DNA from: Pseudomonas sp. G34
GTDB lineage: Bacteria; Pseudomonadota; Gammaproteobacteria; Pseudomonadales; Pseudomonadaceae
Assembly: GCF_031119625.1 (NCBI RefSeq)
Contig: NZ_JAVHZV010000017.1
Location: 1 to 64,000, forward strand
Length of the DNA: 64,000 nt
Direction of reading: 5' to 3'
The position numbers and the translations under genes were made by a program. Positions within the stretch are counted from its first letter, which is position 1, and every line of letters starts with the position of its first letter. Shown piece by piece: positions 17,389-27,175 of this stretch. The notes under the pieces are model-generated. The model was not told the origin of the DNA. It worked only from the letters and a program-made list of their open reading frames with translations, and did no database searches.

Positions 17389-17457
17389 TATTACAAGCCC
17401 GAACAGGGCAAGGAGCAACTCCAAGCAGGGAATTATTATCGGTGAGGAGAACAGTTC

Positions 17458-18339
17458 ATGTTCGTACATAACAAGCGATTGCAGTACACGGTACGCGTTG
17501 CCGGGCCCAATCCGGGGTTGGCAAATCTGCTGCTCGAGCAATTTGGCGGCCCGCAAGGCGAGTTAGCGGCGGCCATGCGTTATTTCACCCAGGGCTTGGC
17601 CGAAGACGATGCAGGCCGCAAGGATCTGCTGCTGGATATCGCCACCGAAGAACTCAGCCATCTGGAGATCATCGGCTCCATCGTCGGCATGCTCAACAAG
17701 GGTGCCAAAGGCGATCTGGCCGAGGCGGTGGAGGAGGAGGCCGAGCTGTACCGTTCACTGACCGAGGGCGGTAACGACTCGCACATCACCTCCCTGCTGT
17801 ACGGCGGCGGCCCGGCCCTGACCAACTCGGCTGGGGTGCCCTGGACGGCGGCCTATATCGATACCATCGGCGAGCCGACGGCGGATTTCCGTTCGAACAT
17901 CGCCGCCGAAGCCCGTGCCAAGATCATCTACGAGCGACTGATCAACGTCACCGATGATCCGGGCATCAAGGATGCACTGGCCTTTCTGATGACCCGCGAG
18001 CTGGCGCACCAGAAGTCCTTCGAGAAGGCGCTGCATGCCATCCAGCCGAATTTCCCGCAGGGCAAGCTGCCGGGCGTACCGGAGTTCACCAGCCTGTACT
18101 TCAACATGTCCCAGGGCGAAGAGGATCGCCGTGGCCCCTGGAACGAGGGCGATCAGTGGGAGTTCGTCGCCAGTCCGCAGCCCGCGGTCGACGGTGGCGA
18201 TGGTACTGCGCAGGTGATGTTGCCGGCCAAGCAGGCTGAAACCTTGCTGCAGATGGCCAAGCGCACCGCATCGGATCCGACCCTGGATTCGATCACCGGT
18301 GCCGACCTCGGCTCTGGCGCCGCGCGTAAACCCGAGTAG
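17458..18339 (+). CDS. katN: Manganese catalase
   Basis: A 293-residue non-haem catalase that dismutes hydrogen peroxide at a di-manganese centre. The five metal ligands are present as E35, E65, H68, E151 and H184, matching the spacing of the Lactobacillus plantarum enzyme (E35, E66, H69, E148, H181). The C-terminal tail (about 225-293) is low-complexity and polar. A GGTGAGGAGA ribosome site precedes the ATG. A strong terminator follows. Its neighbours (YciE, KGG, DUF4142) match the stress cluster seen with katN in other bacteria. It should act in the cytoplasm, as no signal peptide is visible. Confidence 0.95.
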   Translation: MFVHNKRLQYTVRVAGPNPGLANLLLEQFGGPQGELAAAMRYFTQGLAEDDAGRKDLLLDIATEELSHLEIIGSIVGMLNKGAKGDLAEAVEEEAELYRSLTEGGNDSHITSLLYGGGPALTNSAGVPWTAAYIDTIGEPTADFRSNIAAEARAKIIYERLINVTDDPGIKDALAFLMTRELAHQKSFEKALHAIQPNFPQGKLPGVPEFTSLYFNMSQGEEDRRGPWNEGDQWEFVASPQPAVDGGDGTAQVMLPAKQAETLLQMAKRTASDPTLDSITGADLGSGAARKPE

Positions 18340-18376
18340 AACCTGCCCCGACAGCCGTAGGGCAGGGCAACCGATC

Positions 18377-18409
18377 AGCCAGGCGAGCGATGCTCGGCCT
18401 GGCTTTTTT
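18377..18409 (+). terminator. Intrinsic terminator of katN
   Basis: AGCCAGGC-GAGC (18377-18388) pairs with GCTC-(G)-GCCTGGCT (18392-18404) with one bulged G, followed by TTTTTT ending at 18409. This is a textbook rho-independent terminator 37 bases after the catalase stop. Confidence 0.9.
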
Positions 18410-18601
18410 GTGCCTGAGCCTCGCCGGCCCTGGCCCGTGATTGCCGGTTACCGCTGATCCTTCGGGTTGAATCTTTTCCGGCGCAGGCTTCTCCCAATTG
18501 CATAAGGCCATGGGGGCGCACCCGCCATGGCCAAGCCAAGAATCAATGAGCGCCGTATCGCTTGGCGGGTGCTCCTGAACTGCCCACGCAAGGCTCCGAC
18601 C

Positions 18602-19978
18602 ATGACCACTTTGATGCCGATCTTCACCACATCCAGCCAAAGCTGTGATTTTCTCCAGGCCGGCCCGGCCCGCACGCTGTACGAGCGTCTGCTGCGCCCC
18701 GAGCTGGACGAGGGCGCGCTGAGCGAGGCGCGCAGCTTCCTGGACGGCCAGCTGGCCAAGGCCCAGGCGCTGCCCTGCGACGTGCCTGCGCAGCCCGAAG
18801 CGCTGCTGGACTGGATGCGCGGCGCCGCGCTGCGCACCACCGAGGCCTATGGGCAGTATCTGCAGGAGCGGCGCCAGGGTGCGCCACGGCGCTATTTCCA
18901 GAATCGCGGCCATGCGCTGTATTTCCTGCGCCATGTCGCCCCCACCAAACTGGTGGACGGCGCCTGGCTGTACGGGCTGCTCAAGCACTGGCAGGAGCTG
19001 CGTCTGCGCCCCTTGCTGCGCACCTACCTCGAGGAGTTGGGTGACGGCGTGCCGGCCATGAATCATGTGCTGCTCTACAAGCAGCTGCTCGCCCAGCATG
19101 GCTGTGACGAACTGGCCGAACTGGAAGACCAACACTTCCTGCAGGGGGCCCAGCAACTGGCGCTGGGCCACCTGGCCGAGGATTACCTGCCCGAAGTGAT
19201 CGGCTACAACCTGGGCTACGAACAGCTGCCGCTGCACCTGCTGATCACCAGCTACGAGCTCACCGAGCTGGATGTCGACCCCTACTATTTCCAGTTGCAC
19301 GTGACCATCGACAACGCCAGCACCGGCCACGCCCAGAAGGCCGTGCAGGCGGTGCTGGAAAACCTGCCGGTGATGGGCGATCGCGACGCGTTCTATCGCC
19401 GCGTGATGCGTGGTTATCAGCTCAACGACCTGGGTATCGGCTCCACTGCGGTGATCGGCGCCTTCGACCTCGAAGACGAAGTTTGCGCCATGCTCGAGCG
19501 CAAGCGCGAGGTGGCCACCCAGGTGCACTCCGATTACTGCCGAATCGAAGGGCGCACCGTCAATGAATGGCTGAGTGAGCCTGGCCAAGTGCGCGCCTTT
19601 CTCGATGCCTTGCAAAAGCGTGGCTGGATCCGCCGCGACCAAGACCCGCAGAACAGTCGTTTCTGGCAACTGGTGCAAGGGGATCGCGCCGCCATGTTCG
19701 GCGTGTTCAGCAGCTATGAGCTGCAGCTGCTGCATGACTGGATTGCCGGTAGCTGGGCACCGGCGCGTAGCCGTGGCCGTCCACGCCGGCGCCCCGCCGC
19801 AGCGGCCGGCGAACAGGCCGTGGGCCTGGATGACGAAGCCCAGGCGCTGCATGGGGCACTTCGGGCAATGCCGGCTCAGCAGCAGGCCGGCAAGCTGATC
19901 GAGCTGATGTCGCCCGCCAGCCACTTCACCCCGGCGGGGCTGCTGGCCACGCGCCTGTTCAATGCCTATCTCCAATAA
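18602..19978 (+). CDS. Iron-containing redox enzyme family protein (haem-oxygenase-like fold)
   Basis: A 458-residue protein of the haem-oxygenase-like diiron oxidase (HDO) group, annotated elsewhere as iron-containing redox enzyme family. Candidate metal ligands cluster in GYEQLPLHLL (E207, H212), SYELTELD (E219, E222) and LHVTIDNASTGHA (H233, D237, H243), recalling the E/H and HxxxD..H pattern of UndA, SznF and relatives. A basic AT-hook-like RGRPRRRP lies at 391-398 in a linker before a C-terminal helical part. The start at 18602 (MTTLMPIF) is chosen; the frame opens at 18527. The methyltransferase begins 2 bases after its stop. Substrate unknown. Confidence 0.8.
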   Translation: MTTLMPIFTTSSQSCDFLQAGPARTLYERLLRPELDEGALSEARSFLDGQLAKAQALPCDVPAQPEALLDWMRGAALRTTEAYGQYLQERRQGAPRRYFQNRGHALYFLRHVAPTKLVDGAWLYGLLKHWQELRLRPLLRTYLEELGDGVPAMNHVLLYKQLLAQHGCDELAELEDQHFLQGAQQLALGHLAEDYLPEVIGYNLGYEQLPLHLLITSYELTELDVDPYYFQLHVTIDNASTGHAQKAVQAVLENLPVMGDRDAFYRRVMRGYQLNDLGIGSTAVIGAFDLEDEVCAMLERKREVATQVHSDYCRIEGRTVNEWLSEPGQVRAFLDALQKRGWIRRDQDPQNSRFWQLVQGDRAAMFGVFSSYELQLLHDWIAGSWAPARSRGRPRRRPAAAAGEQAVGLDDEAQALHGALRAMPAQQQAGKLIELMSPASHFTPAGLLATRLFNAYLQ

Positions 19979-19980
19979 TC

Positions 19981-20952
19981 ATGTCCGGGGCACCGATGCA
20001 TAGCGAGCAAAACACTGCACGACAACAGGCGCTACTGGACCTTGGCCAGGCACTGGAGCGGCAAGGTTATCGATTCATCACCGCCACACCCTTGACCCAT
20101 GAACGGGTCAACGCACGTGCCGAAAACCAGCAGGCGCGAGACCTGGCCGGCGTATTTGGCTGGAGCCGGCCGTTCGCGGCGCCGGTGGTAGGCGACGAAC
20201 TGCTCGAATTGATGCGTGCAGGCGGCGTGCTTGTGCAGCAGGGCCAGCAGCTGGCCAGCGCGGTGCGCTGGTCCAGCCTGGGTGGCAAGCTGTTCGTGCA
20301 TTCCGGCTACCCGACCGTGCAGACCGACGCCGTGTTCTTCGGCCCCGATACCTACCGCTTCGTGCGCGCCATCGACGCCTTTCTCGGCACGCCCGCGACC
20401 TCCAGGGTGTCGCGAGCGGTGGATATCTGCTGTGGTGCCGGCCCGGGTGCCCTGTGCATTGCCCAGGCAAGGCCCGCCGCCCAGGTGCTGGCGGTGGACA
20501 TCAACCCACGGGCGCTGGAGTTCACGCGCATCAACGCGGCGCTGGCCAGGCTCGACAATGTCGAGGCGCACTACAGTGATCTGCTGAAAAACCTCGACGG
20601 CGAGTTCGACCTGATCGTCGCCAACCCGCCCTATATGCTCGATGCCGACAGCCGTGCTTACCGCGATGGCGGTGGCGAGCTCGGTGCCGGCCTTTCCGAA
20701 GCCATCGTCGAAGCGGCGATCGGCCGCCTGGCTCCCGGTGGCAGCCTGCTGCTGTATACCGGCGTGGCGATGACTGCAGCCGGGGATCCGTTTCTGGCCT
20801 ACGTCAAACGTACCCTGAGCGATGCGTCGCTGGCCTGGCGCTACGAGGAGATGGATCCCGACGTGTTTGGCGAGGAATTGCTCAAGCCGGGCTATGAGCA
20901 GGTCGAACGCATCGCCGCGGTGGTGCTGACGGTTACCCGAACCGCAGCATGA
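19981..20952 (+). CDS. Class I SAM-dependent methyltransferase
   Basis: A 323-residue protein whose first ~130 residues form an extra N-terminal domain (with the PTVQTDAVFFGPDTYRFVRAI segment). A Rossmann methyltransferase domain follows, with motif I DICCGAGPGA near residue 145 and NPPY at 215-218. NPPY is typical of enzymes that methylate amide or exocyclic amino nitrogen (PrmC-like, MTS fold), but this is not PrmC. It starts 2 bases after the iron enzyme stop (a second ATG is at 19996), so the two are one operon and likely act on the same molecule. Confidence 0.82.
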   Translation: MSGAPMHSEQNTARQQALLDLGQALERQGYRFITATPLTHERVNARAENQQARDLAGVFGWSRPFAAPVVGDELLELMRAGGVLVQQGQQLASAVRWSSLGGKLFVHSGYPTVQTDAVFFGPDTYRFVRAIDAFLGTPATSRVSRAVDICCGAGPGALCIAQARPAAQVLAVDINPRALEFTRINAALARLDNVEAHYSDLLKNLDGEFDLIVANPPYMLDADSRAYRDGGGELGAGLSEAIVEAAIGRLAPGGSLLLYTGVAMTAAGDPFLAYVKRTLSDASLAWRYEEMDPDVFGEELLKPGYEQVERIAAVVLTVTRTAA

Positions 20953-20954
20953 GT

Positions 20955-20978
20955 CTGAGGGCGGTGGTCCGCCCTCAG
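20955..20978. terminator. Convergent terminator between the methyltransferase gene and dapC
   Basis: CTGAGGGCGG (20955-20964), loop TGGT, CCGCCCTCAG (20969-20978): perfect 10-bp stem between two convergent genes. No T-run on the plus side; the minus side is also poor, so efficiency is uncertain. Confidence 0.6.
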
Positions 20979-20988
20979 CGCCCAGGCT

Positions 20989-22185
20989 TCAGGCGCTTTC
21001 GATAAAGCGGCGAATGCGCTGCGCCGCTTCCACGCATTCTGCCAGCGGTGCGACCAGCGCCATGCGTACGCGCCCGGCGCCCGGGTTGAAGCCCGCCACC
21101 TCGCGGGACAGGTACGAGCCCGGTACCACGGTCACGTGCTCCCTGGCGAACAGTGCGCGGGTGAACTCGGCATCATCGCCCGGTGTCTTGGCCCACAGGT
21201 AGAAGCCACCGTCCGGGCGTTGCACGTCCATCACGCCTTGTAGAATCGCCAGCACGGCGTCGAACTTCTCGCGATACAGGTCGCGGTTGGCGCGTACGTG
21301 CTCTTCGTCCTGCCAGGCGGCGATGCTGGCCAGTTGGGTCTGCACCGGCATGGCGCAACCATGGTAGGTGCGGTACAGCAGGAAGGCCTTGAGAATCTCC
21401 GCATCGCCGGCCACGAACCCGGAACGCAGGCCCGGCAGGTTGGAGCGCTTGGACAGGCTGTGGAACACCACGCAGCGTTTGAAATCGCTGCGGCCCAGCT
21501 CGGCGCAGGCGCTCAGCAGGCCGGCCGGCGGGTTTGCCTCGTCGAAATACAGCTCGCTGTAGCATTCGTCGGCGGCGATCACGAAGTCGTACTGGTCGGC
21601 CAGGGCGATCAGCTTCTTCAGGGTAACCAGCGGAATCAGCGCGCCGGTGGGGTTGCCCGGCGAGCACAGGAAGAGGATCTGGCAGCGTTGCCAGACCTCC
21701 GGTGCCACGGCGTCGAAGTCCGGGTTGAAGCCATGCTCGGCCAGGCATGGCAGGTAATGGGGCTGGGTGCCGGCGAGCAGGGCCGCGCCCTCGTAGATCT
21801 GGTAGAACGGGTTGGGGCTGACCACCAGGCCGTCGACGTCGCGCTGCGCCACGGTCTGGGTGAAGGCGAACAGCGCCTCGCGGGTACCGTTGACCGGCAG
21901 CACATGGCGGGCAGCGTCCAGCCAGCCGGCGGGTACCTTGAAGCGTCGCGTGCACCAGCTGGCGATAGCCTCGCGCAGCGCCGGGATACCCTGGGTGGTC
22001 GGGTAGACGGCCATCTGGTCGAGGTTGTCGGTCAGGGCCTGGGCAACGAATGCCGGCGAGCGGTGCTTGGGCTCGCCGATCGACAGGGCGATGGGCGAGC
22101 GATCTGCGGCGGGAGAGACGCCGGCGAGCAGGGCGCGCAGTTTCTCGAAGGGGTAGGGCTGCAGCTGGGCGAGGGCGTGGTTCAT
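20989..22185 (-). CDS. dapC: Succinyldiaminopimelate transaminase
   Basis: DapC makes N-succinyl-diaminopimelate in the lysine/peptidoglycan branch. The 398-residue fold-type I aminotransferase has the PLP lysine in SLSKRSNLPGLRSGF, the CSPGNPTG substrate loop and the DECYSELYF cofactor segment. The start at 22185 (MNHALAQLQPYPFEKL) matches the family; the frame opens to 22329. In other pseudomonads dapC sits next to glnD; here a chemoreceptor gene on the opposite strand separates them. Confidence 0.93.
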   Translation of the reverse strand: MNHALAQLQPYPFEKLRALLAGVSPAADRSPIALSIGEPKHRSPAFVAQALTDNLDQMAVYPTTQGIPALREAIASWCTRRFKVPAGWLDAARHVLPVNGTREALFAFTQTVAQRDVDGLVVSPNPFYQIYEGAALLAGTQPHYLPCLAEHGFNPDFDAVAPEVWQRCQILFLCSPGNPTGALIPLVTLKKLIALADQYDFVIAADECYSELYFDEANPPAGLLSACAELGRSDFKRCVVFHSLSKRSNLPGLRSGFVAGDAEILKAFLLYRTYHGCAMPVQTQLASIAAWQDEEHVRANRDLYREKFDAVLAILQGVMDVQRPDGGFYLWAKTPGDDAEFTRALFAREHVTVVPGSYLSREVAGFNPGAGRVRMALVAPLAECVEAAQRIRRFIESA

Positions 22186-22509
22186 GATGATCCGACGGGT
22201 CCTTTGTGGGGCGGCGACAAAGCTGGCGACACTAGCACGTGAGCGGCCCCAGGAAAATTGCTTATCGGCGCCGAGCCGCCAGTGGTCGCGAAAATACCCA
22301 GCCTGCTGGCCAGCAGCGGGCCGATCCATGCGCCGCCTTTAAAGGCATGCCGAAAAGTGCCCCTGCAGCGCTCAAGCAGGCGCGTTTGCGCGCCATTCAG
22401 CGGGCTGACGTATCGTTCAGATTTTTTGTAAAGGCGCTAAAGACGCACCGCTTTGGGTCGATAGCCTGAGGGTAATTCCTCCGGCATCCCTACAAGCGAG
22501 AGCTCATTC
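22186..22509 (+). other. Divergent intergenic region of dapC and the chemoreceptor
   Basis: A 324-base gap between divergent genes. It holds the FliA-type promoter at 22438-22464 for the plus gene. The part next to dapC has no clear promoter by eye, and I see no gene in it. Confidence 0.5.
22438..22464 (+). promoter_or_regulatory. FliA (sigma-28) type promoter for the chemoreceptor
   Basis: TAAA (22438-22441), 15 bases, then GTCGATAG (22457-22464), against the consensus TAAA-N15-GCCGATAA: full -35 core, exact spacing, 6 of 8 at -10. It lies 45 bases before the ATG of a methyl-accepting protein, the expected target of the motility sigma factor. Confidence 0.75.
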
Positions 22510-24402
22510 ATGCGCACCCTCAAGTTCAGCCACAAGATCATGCTGGCTGCTTCCCTGGTGGTCATTGCGGCCTTCGCATCCTTTGCGCTGTACAACGATT
22601 ATCTGCAGCGCACGGCGATTCGCGACAACCTGGCCAACTACCTCCACGATGTCGGTCAGGTCTCGACCGGCAACATCCAGCACTGGCTCTCCGGGCGCAT
22701 GCAGCTGCTGGATAACCTGGCCGAGTCGGTGCAGGACGATAGCTCGCCGGCGCCATTGGCCAGAAACCTGCAGCACCGCAGCGTGGCGTCCGCCTTCCTG
22801 TATGCCTACTACGGGCAGAACGACGGCACCTATACGCAGTTCCCACCCAGCGAGCTGCCGGCCGGCTACGATCCGCGCCAGCGCCCCTGGTACAAGAGCG
22901 CCGCTGGCGCCAGCGGCCCAGGCCTGACCGAACCTTACCTGGCGGCCGACCCGCGCGATGGCCTGCTGATCACCATCACCCGGCCGGTCAGTGTCGGCGG
23001 CACCCTGCAGGGCGTGGTGGGAGGTGATCTCAAGCTGCAGACCATCGACGACATCCTCAACTCCTTCGACCTCGGCGGCATGGGTTACGCGTTTCTGGTC
23101 GACGACAAGGGCACGGTATTCGTGCACCCGGACAAGAGCCTGGTGCTGAAGAAGCTCGGCGACCTGTTCCCGGGTGGCGCGCCGCGCCTTGAGGCGGGGC
23201 TGCAAAACGTCGCCGCGGCCGATGGCAGTGCGCGCATCGTCAGCTTCCTGCCAGTGCAGGGCCTGGCCGGGGTGCGTTGGTACGTCGGCCTGTCGGTGGA
23301 CGAAAGCAAGGCCTTCGCGGCGCTGCGCGAATTCCGTATCTCGGCGCTGACCTCCACGGTCATCGGGGTGATCGCCATCCTGCTGCTGCTCGGCGCGCTG
23401 ATCCGCATCCTGCTGCGCCCGCTGCACGTGATGAGCGATGCCATGAGTGGCATCGCCGAAGGCGAGGGCGACCTGACCCAGCGTCTGAAGATCGATTCCG
23501 GTGACGAGTTCGGCCAACTGGCCGGGGCCTTCAACCGCTTCGTCGAGCGTATCCACGAGTCGATCCGCGAAGTGGCTTCGACCACCCGCGAAGTGCATGC
23601 CCGGGTCAGCACCGTGGTGCAGGCCTCCAATGCCTCCATGGGCAACTCCAGCGAGCAGGCTGCGCGCACCGACAGCGTGGCCGCGGCGATCAACGAACTC
23701 GGCGCCGCGGCCCAGGAAATTGCCCGCAATGCCGCCGATGCCTCGGTGCAGGCCAGCGAGGCCCGCCGCGATGCCGAGGAAGGCCAGGGCATGGTCGAGC
23801 GCACACTGGGCTCGATGGGCGACCTGTCGGACAAGATCCAGGCCTCGGGCAACCATATCGAGCTGCTCAGCGAGAAGAGCAACGACATCGGCCAGATCCT
23901 CGACGTGATCAAGGGCATTTCCGAGCAGACCAACCTGCTGGCGCTCAACGCCGCCATCGAGGCCGCGCGTGCCGGTGAGGCGGGGCGCGGGTTTGCCGTG
24001 GTGGCCGACGAAGTGCGCAACCTGGCCCAGCGCACCCAGAGCTCGGCCCAGGAAATCCAGCAGATGATCGAGCAGCTGCAGGCCGGCGCCCGTGATGCGG
24101 TGGCGACCATGGGCGAGAGCCGCCGCTTCAGTGACGACAGCGTGCGCATTGGGGGGCAGGCCGGTGAGAACCTGCGTGGCGTGACCCGCCGCATCGGCGA
24201 GATCGACGGCATGAACCAGTCGGTGGCCACCGCCACCGAGGAGCAGACCTCGGTGATCGAAAGCCTGAACATGGACATCACCGAGATCAACACGCTGAAC
24301 CAGGACGGGGTGCGCAACCTGCAGGCCAGCCTCAGCGCCTGTACCGAGCTGGATCAGCAGGTCGGGCGGCTCAAGCAGCTGGTCGACAGCTTCCGCATCT
24401 GA
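22510..24402 (+). CDS. Methyl-accepting chemotaxis protein, PctA-like amino-acid receptor
   Basis: A 630-residue chemoreceptor: transmembrane helix 1 (about 10-28), periplasmic dCache_1 sensor (about 35-275), helix 2 (about 280-302), HAMP (about 303-360) and a signalling domain with the conserved hairpin [19 protein letters not shown]. The sensor keeps the amino-acid binding motif Y120, R125, W127, Y128, Y143, D173, at almost the same numbering as PctA of P. aeruginosa, so L-amino acids are the likely ligands. Whether it matches PctA, PctB or PctC cannot be settled by eye. It interrupts the usual dapC-glnD adjacency. Confidence 0.93.
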   Translation: MRTLKFSHKIMLAASLVVIAAFASFALYNDYLQRTAIRDNLANYLHDVGQVSTGNIQHWLSGRMQLLDNLAESVQDDSSPAPLARNLQHRSVASAFLYAYYGQNDGTYTQFPPSELPAGYDPRQRPWYKSAAGASGPGLTEPYLAADPRDGLLITITRPVSVGGTLQGVVGGDLKLQTIDDILNSFDLGGMGYAFLVDDKGTVFVHPDKSLVLKKLGDLFPGGAPRLEAGLQNVAAADGSARIVSFLPVQGLAGVRWYVGLSVDESKAFAALREFRISALTSTVIGVIAILLLLGALIRILLRPLHVMSDAMSGIAEGEGDLTQRLKIDSGDEFGQLAGAFNRFVERIHESIREVASTTREVHARVSTVVQASNASMGNSSEQAARTDSVAAAINELGAAAQEIARNAADASVQASEARRDAEEGQGMVERTLGSMGDLSDKIQASGNHIELLSEKSNDIGQILDVIKGISEQTNLLALNAAIEAARAGEAGRGFAVVADEVRNLAQRTQSSAQEIQQMIEQLQAGARDAVATMGESRRFSDDSVRIGGQAGENLRGVTRRIGEIDGMNQSVATATEEQTSVIESLNMDITEINTLNQDGVRNLQASLSACTELDQQVGRLKQLVDSFRI

Positions 24403-24408
24403 CCCCCA

Positions 24409-24438
24409 CAGCACGGGCCCCGAATGGGGCCCGTGCTG
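24409..24438. terminator. Convergent terminator between the chemoreceptor gene and glnD
   Basis: CAGCACGGGCCCC (24409-24421), loop GAAT, GGGGCCCGTGCTG (24426-24438): a perfect 13-bp stem that lies between stops of convergent genes and touches the glnD 3' end region. Confidence 0.75.
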
Positions 24439-24441
24439 CAT

Positions 24442-27138
24442 TCAGATGCTGATCTGCAGCGGGCTTGGGCTGCTGCTCGCCGACAGCTTGGTGATGATGG
24501 TCTGCTGCAGGCGCGCGCACAGCTCGGGGTCGGACAGCGGCTGGTTGTTGGCATCGGTGACGAAGAACACGTCTTCCACCCGCTCGCCCAGCGTGGCGAT
24601 CTTGGCGTTCTGCACGGACAGGTCGAAATCCAGGAAGATGCGCCCGATCTTGGCCAGCAGGCCCGGGCGATCCGGGGCGGTCAGCTCGACTACGGTGACC
24701 GGCCGCTGGGCGTCGTTGTGAATGGTCACCTGGGGAGCGAAGGCGAAGTGCTTGAGCTGCCGTGGCACGCGGCGCTGGATGATGTTCGGGTACTCGTCCG
24801 GGTGCATCAGGGTATCGACCAGGCTCTGGCGGATCTGCTGGATGCGCTTGGGGTTGTCACCGATCGAGCCGCCTTCGGCTTCGAGCACGATGTAGGTGTC
24901 GAGGGTGAACTGGCTGGTCGAGGTGAGAATCCGCGCGTCGTGAATGTTCAGGTTCAACTGCGCCATGGCCGCCACCGTTACCGCGAAGAAGTCGTGCTGA
25001 TCCGGTGCGTAGATGAAGATCTGCGTGCCGCCTTCGAACTCGCGCTGGGTGGTTTCCTTGATCAGTACCAGTGGGCCGCCGTCAACCGGCTGCTGGAGGA
25101 TCGCATTGGTATGCCAGGCCACGTCCTCGGCGCTGTGGCGCAGGAAGTAGTCATCGCCCAGCTGCGACCAGAGCTGCTCGACATCATCCGGGTCGGTGCC
25201 GCCATTGACCAGGGTATCGAGCGCGGCGCTCTGGGTCAGGCGAATCTGCTCCTCGCGCTCCACCGGATTTTCCAGGCCGCGCTGCAGTGCGCGCTTGGTC
25301 TCGGTGTAGAGCTGGCGCATCAGGCTGGCGCGCCAGGAGTTCCATAGTGTCGGGTTGGTGGCGTTGATGTCGGCCACGGTCAGCACGTAGAGGTAATCCA
25401 GATGCGTCTGGTCGCCCACGAAGGCGGCGAAGTCGTTGATCACCTGCGGGTCGGACAGGTCCTTGCGCTGGGCGGTGGTCGACATCGCCAGGTGGTTCTG
25501 CACCAGCCAGACGATCAGCCCGGTGTCCCAGGCGGGCAGGTGGTGGCGCTGGCCAAAGGCCTCGGCATCCAGGGCGCCGAGCTCCGAGTGGTCGCCACCG
25601 CGGCCCTTGCCGATGTCGTGGTAGAGGCCGGCCAGGTAGATCAACTCGGGCTTGGGCAGCTTGTCGATGAGCTGGCTGGCCAGGGGGAATTTCTCCGCCA
25701 GCTCCGGCCATTTGAACTTGCGCAGGTGCTTGATCAGGTTGAGCGTGTGGGCGTCGACCGTATAGATGTGGAACAGGTCGTGCTGCATCTGCCCGACGAT
25801 ATGGCCGAACTCCGGCAGGTAGCGACCGAGGATGCCGTAGCGGTTCATGCGCCTCAGGTTGCGGTGGATGCCTTCCTTGCACTTGAACAGCTCGATGAAC
25901 AGGCTGGTGTTGCGAATGTCGCGGCGGAATTCGTCGTCGATCAGGTAGCGGTGATCACGCAGCAGGCGGATGGTGTCGGCGCACACGCCATTGAGCTCAG
26001 GGTGCTGGGCCATCAGCACGAAGATCTCGAGGATGGCGAACGGCGTGCGCTTGAAGACGTTGGCGTGGGTCACCTCGATATAGCCGTCACGCACCTGGAA
26101 GCGGCTGTTCAGCTGCTTGGCCGGCGTGCTGTCGTCAGCACGGAGGATTTCTTCCTCGAAGTGCTGGTTGATCAGGTCGCTCAGCTCGGCGATGCCCATC
26201 ACCACGCGGTAGTACTTCTGCATGAAGCGTTCGATGGTGCGCTTGGTATCGCTTTCGTTGTAGCCGAGCAGCTCGGCGACCTTGCTCTGGTGATCGAACA
26301 ACAGCCGATCCTCGGCACGCCCGGCCAGCATGTGCAGGGCGTAACGCACCTTCCAGAGAAACTCCTGGCTGGAGGCAAGCAGGGCGTATTCGCTTTCCAG
26401 CAGGAAGCCCTGGCCGACCATCGCATGCAGGTTCAGGGTGCCGAAATGCCGGCGCGCCACCCACAGGATGGTCTGGATATCGCGCAGCCCACCGGGCGAG
26501 CCCTTGACGTTGGGTTCCAGGTTGTATTCGGTGTCGTTGTACTTGGCGTGGCGGGCCTTCTGCTCGTCGCGCTTGGCCAGGTAGAAGGCCTTGCTCGGCC
26601 ACATCTGGGCGGTGGACGTGACCTCCTGCATGCGCGCGCGCAGGTGCTCGGGCCCGGCGATGGTGCGGCTTTCCATCAGGTTGGTGATGACCGTCAGGTC
26701 GGCGCGCGCCTCGACGCCGCATTCGGCCACCGAGCGCACGCTCTGGCCGACTTCCAGGCCGATGTCCCAGAGCAGGGTGAGAAAGCCTTCGATCGATTCG
26801 CGGAAGGTTTCCTGGTCATCGCTGCCAAGCAGGATCAGCAGGTCGATATCCGAATAGGGGTGCAGTTCGCCGCGGCCGTAGCCGCCCACCGCCAGCAGGG
26901 CGATCTCCGCCTCGCTGCTCCAGTTGAAGCGCTTCCAGGCTTCGAGCAGGATCTGGTCGGTGAAGCGTGCGCGGTCCTCGACCAGGCGGCGCACGTCGCG
27001 CTTGTCGCGAAAGCGCGCATCGAGCACCTCGTGGGCGCGGCGAATGGCTTTCTTGAAGGCGCCGATGGGGCTGGACTTGAGTGCCAGTTCCGCCTGGAAC
27101 TGACCGCGATCGAACAACTCGGCGTCTAGCAGCGACAT
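24442..27138 (-). CDS. glnD: Bifunctional uridylyltransferase/uridylyl-removing enzyme
   Basis: GlnD senses glutamine and adds or removes UMP on the PII protein, setting nitrogen regulation. The 898-residue protein has the nucleotidyltransferase motif GGYGRGEL (85-92) with D97 and D99, a GlnE-like helical region, an HD phosphohydrolase domain ([16 protein letters not shown]), and two C-terminal ACT domains (about 700-775 and 810-890) for glutamine. Length equals the family norm (about 890-900). The start at 27138 (MSLLDAELF) is preferred. It runs 37 bases downstream of map. Confidence 0.96.
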   Translation of the reverse strand: MSLLDAELFDRGQFQAELALKSSPIGAFKKAIRRAHEVLDARFRDKRDVRRLVEDRARFTDQILLEAWKRFNWSSEAEIALLAVGGYGRGELHPYSDIDLLILLGSDDQETFRESIEGFLTLLWDIGLEVGQSVRSVAECGVEARADLTVITNLMESRTIAGPEHLRARMQEVTSTAQMWPSKAFYLAKRDEQKARHAKYNDTEYNLEPNVKGSPGGLRDIQTILWVARRHFGTLNLHAMVGQGFLLESEYALLASSQEFLWKVRYALHMLAGRAEDRLLFDHQSKVAELLGYNESDTKRTIERFMQKYYRVVMGIAELSDLINQHFEEEILRADDSTPAKQLNSRFQVRDGYIEVTHANVFKRTPFAILEIFVLMAQHPELNGVCADTIRLLRDHRYLIDDEFRRDIRNTSLFIELFKCKEGIHRNLRRMNRYGILGRYLPEFGHIVGQMQHDLFHIYTVDAHTLNLIKHLRKFKWPELAEKFPLASQLIDKLPKPELIYLAGLYHDIGKGRGGDHSELGALDAEAFGQRHHLPAWDTGLIVWLVQNHLAMSTTAQRKDLSDPQVINDFAAFVGDQTHLDYLYVLTVADINATNPTLWNSWRASLMRQLYTETKRALQRGLENPVEREEQIRLTQSAALDTLVNGGTDPDDVEQLWSQLGDDYFLRHSAEDVAWHTNAILQQPVDGGPLVLIKETTQREFEGGTQIFIYAPDQHDFFAVTVAAMAQLNLNIHDARILTSTSQFTLDTYIVLEAEGGSIGDNPKRIQQIRQSLVDTLMHPDEYPNIIQRRVPRQLKHFAFAPQVTIHNDAQRPVTVVELTAPDRPGLLAKIGRIFLDFDLSVQNAKIATLGERVEDVFFVTDANNQPLSDPELCARLQQTIITKLSASSSPSPLQISI

Positions 27139-27175
27139 GCGGCGGCCTTCCTTCATCTATAGAGTGATGCTCGTA

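Noticed and set aside
22504..24441. A 645-residue minus-strand frame opposite the chemoreceptor
   Set aside because: Histidine/glycine-rich shadow frame; the plus-strand frame has clear sensor, HAMP and signalling domains.
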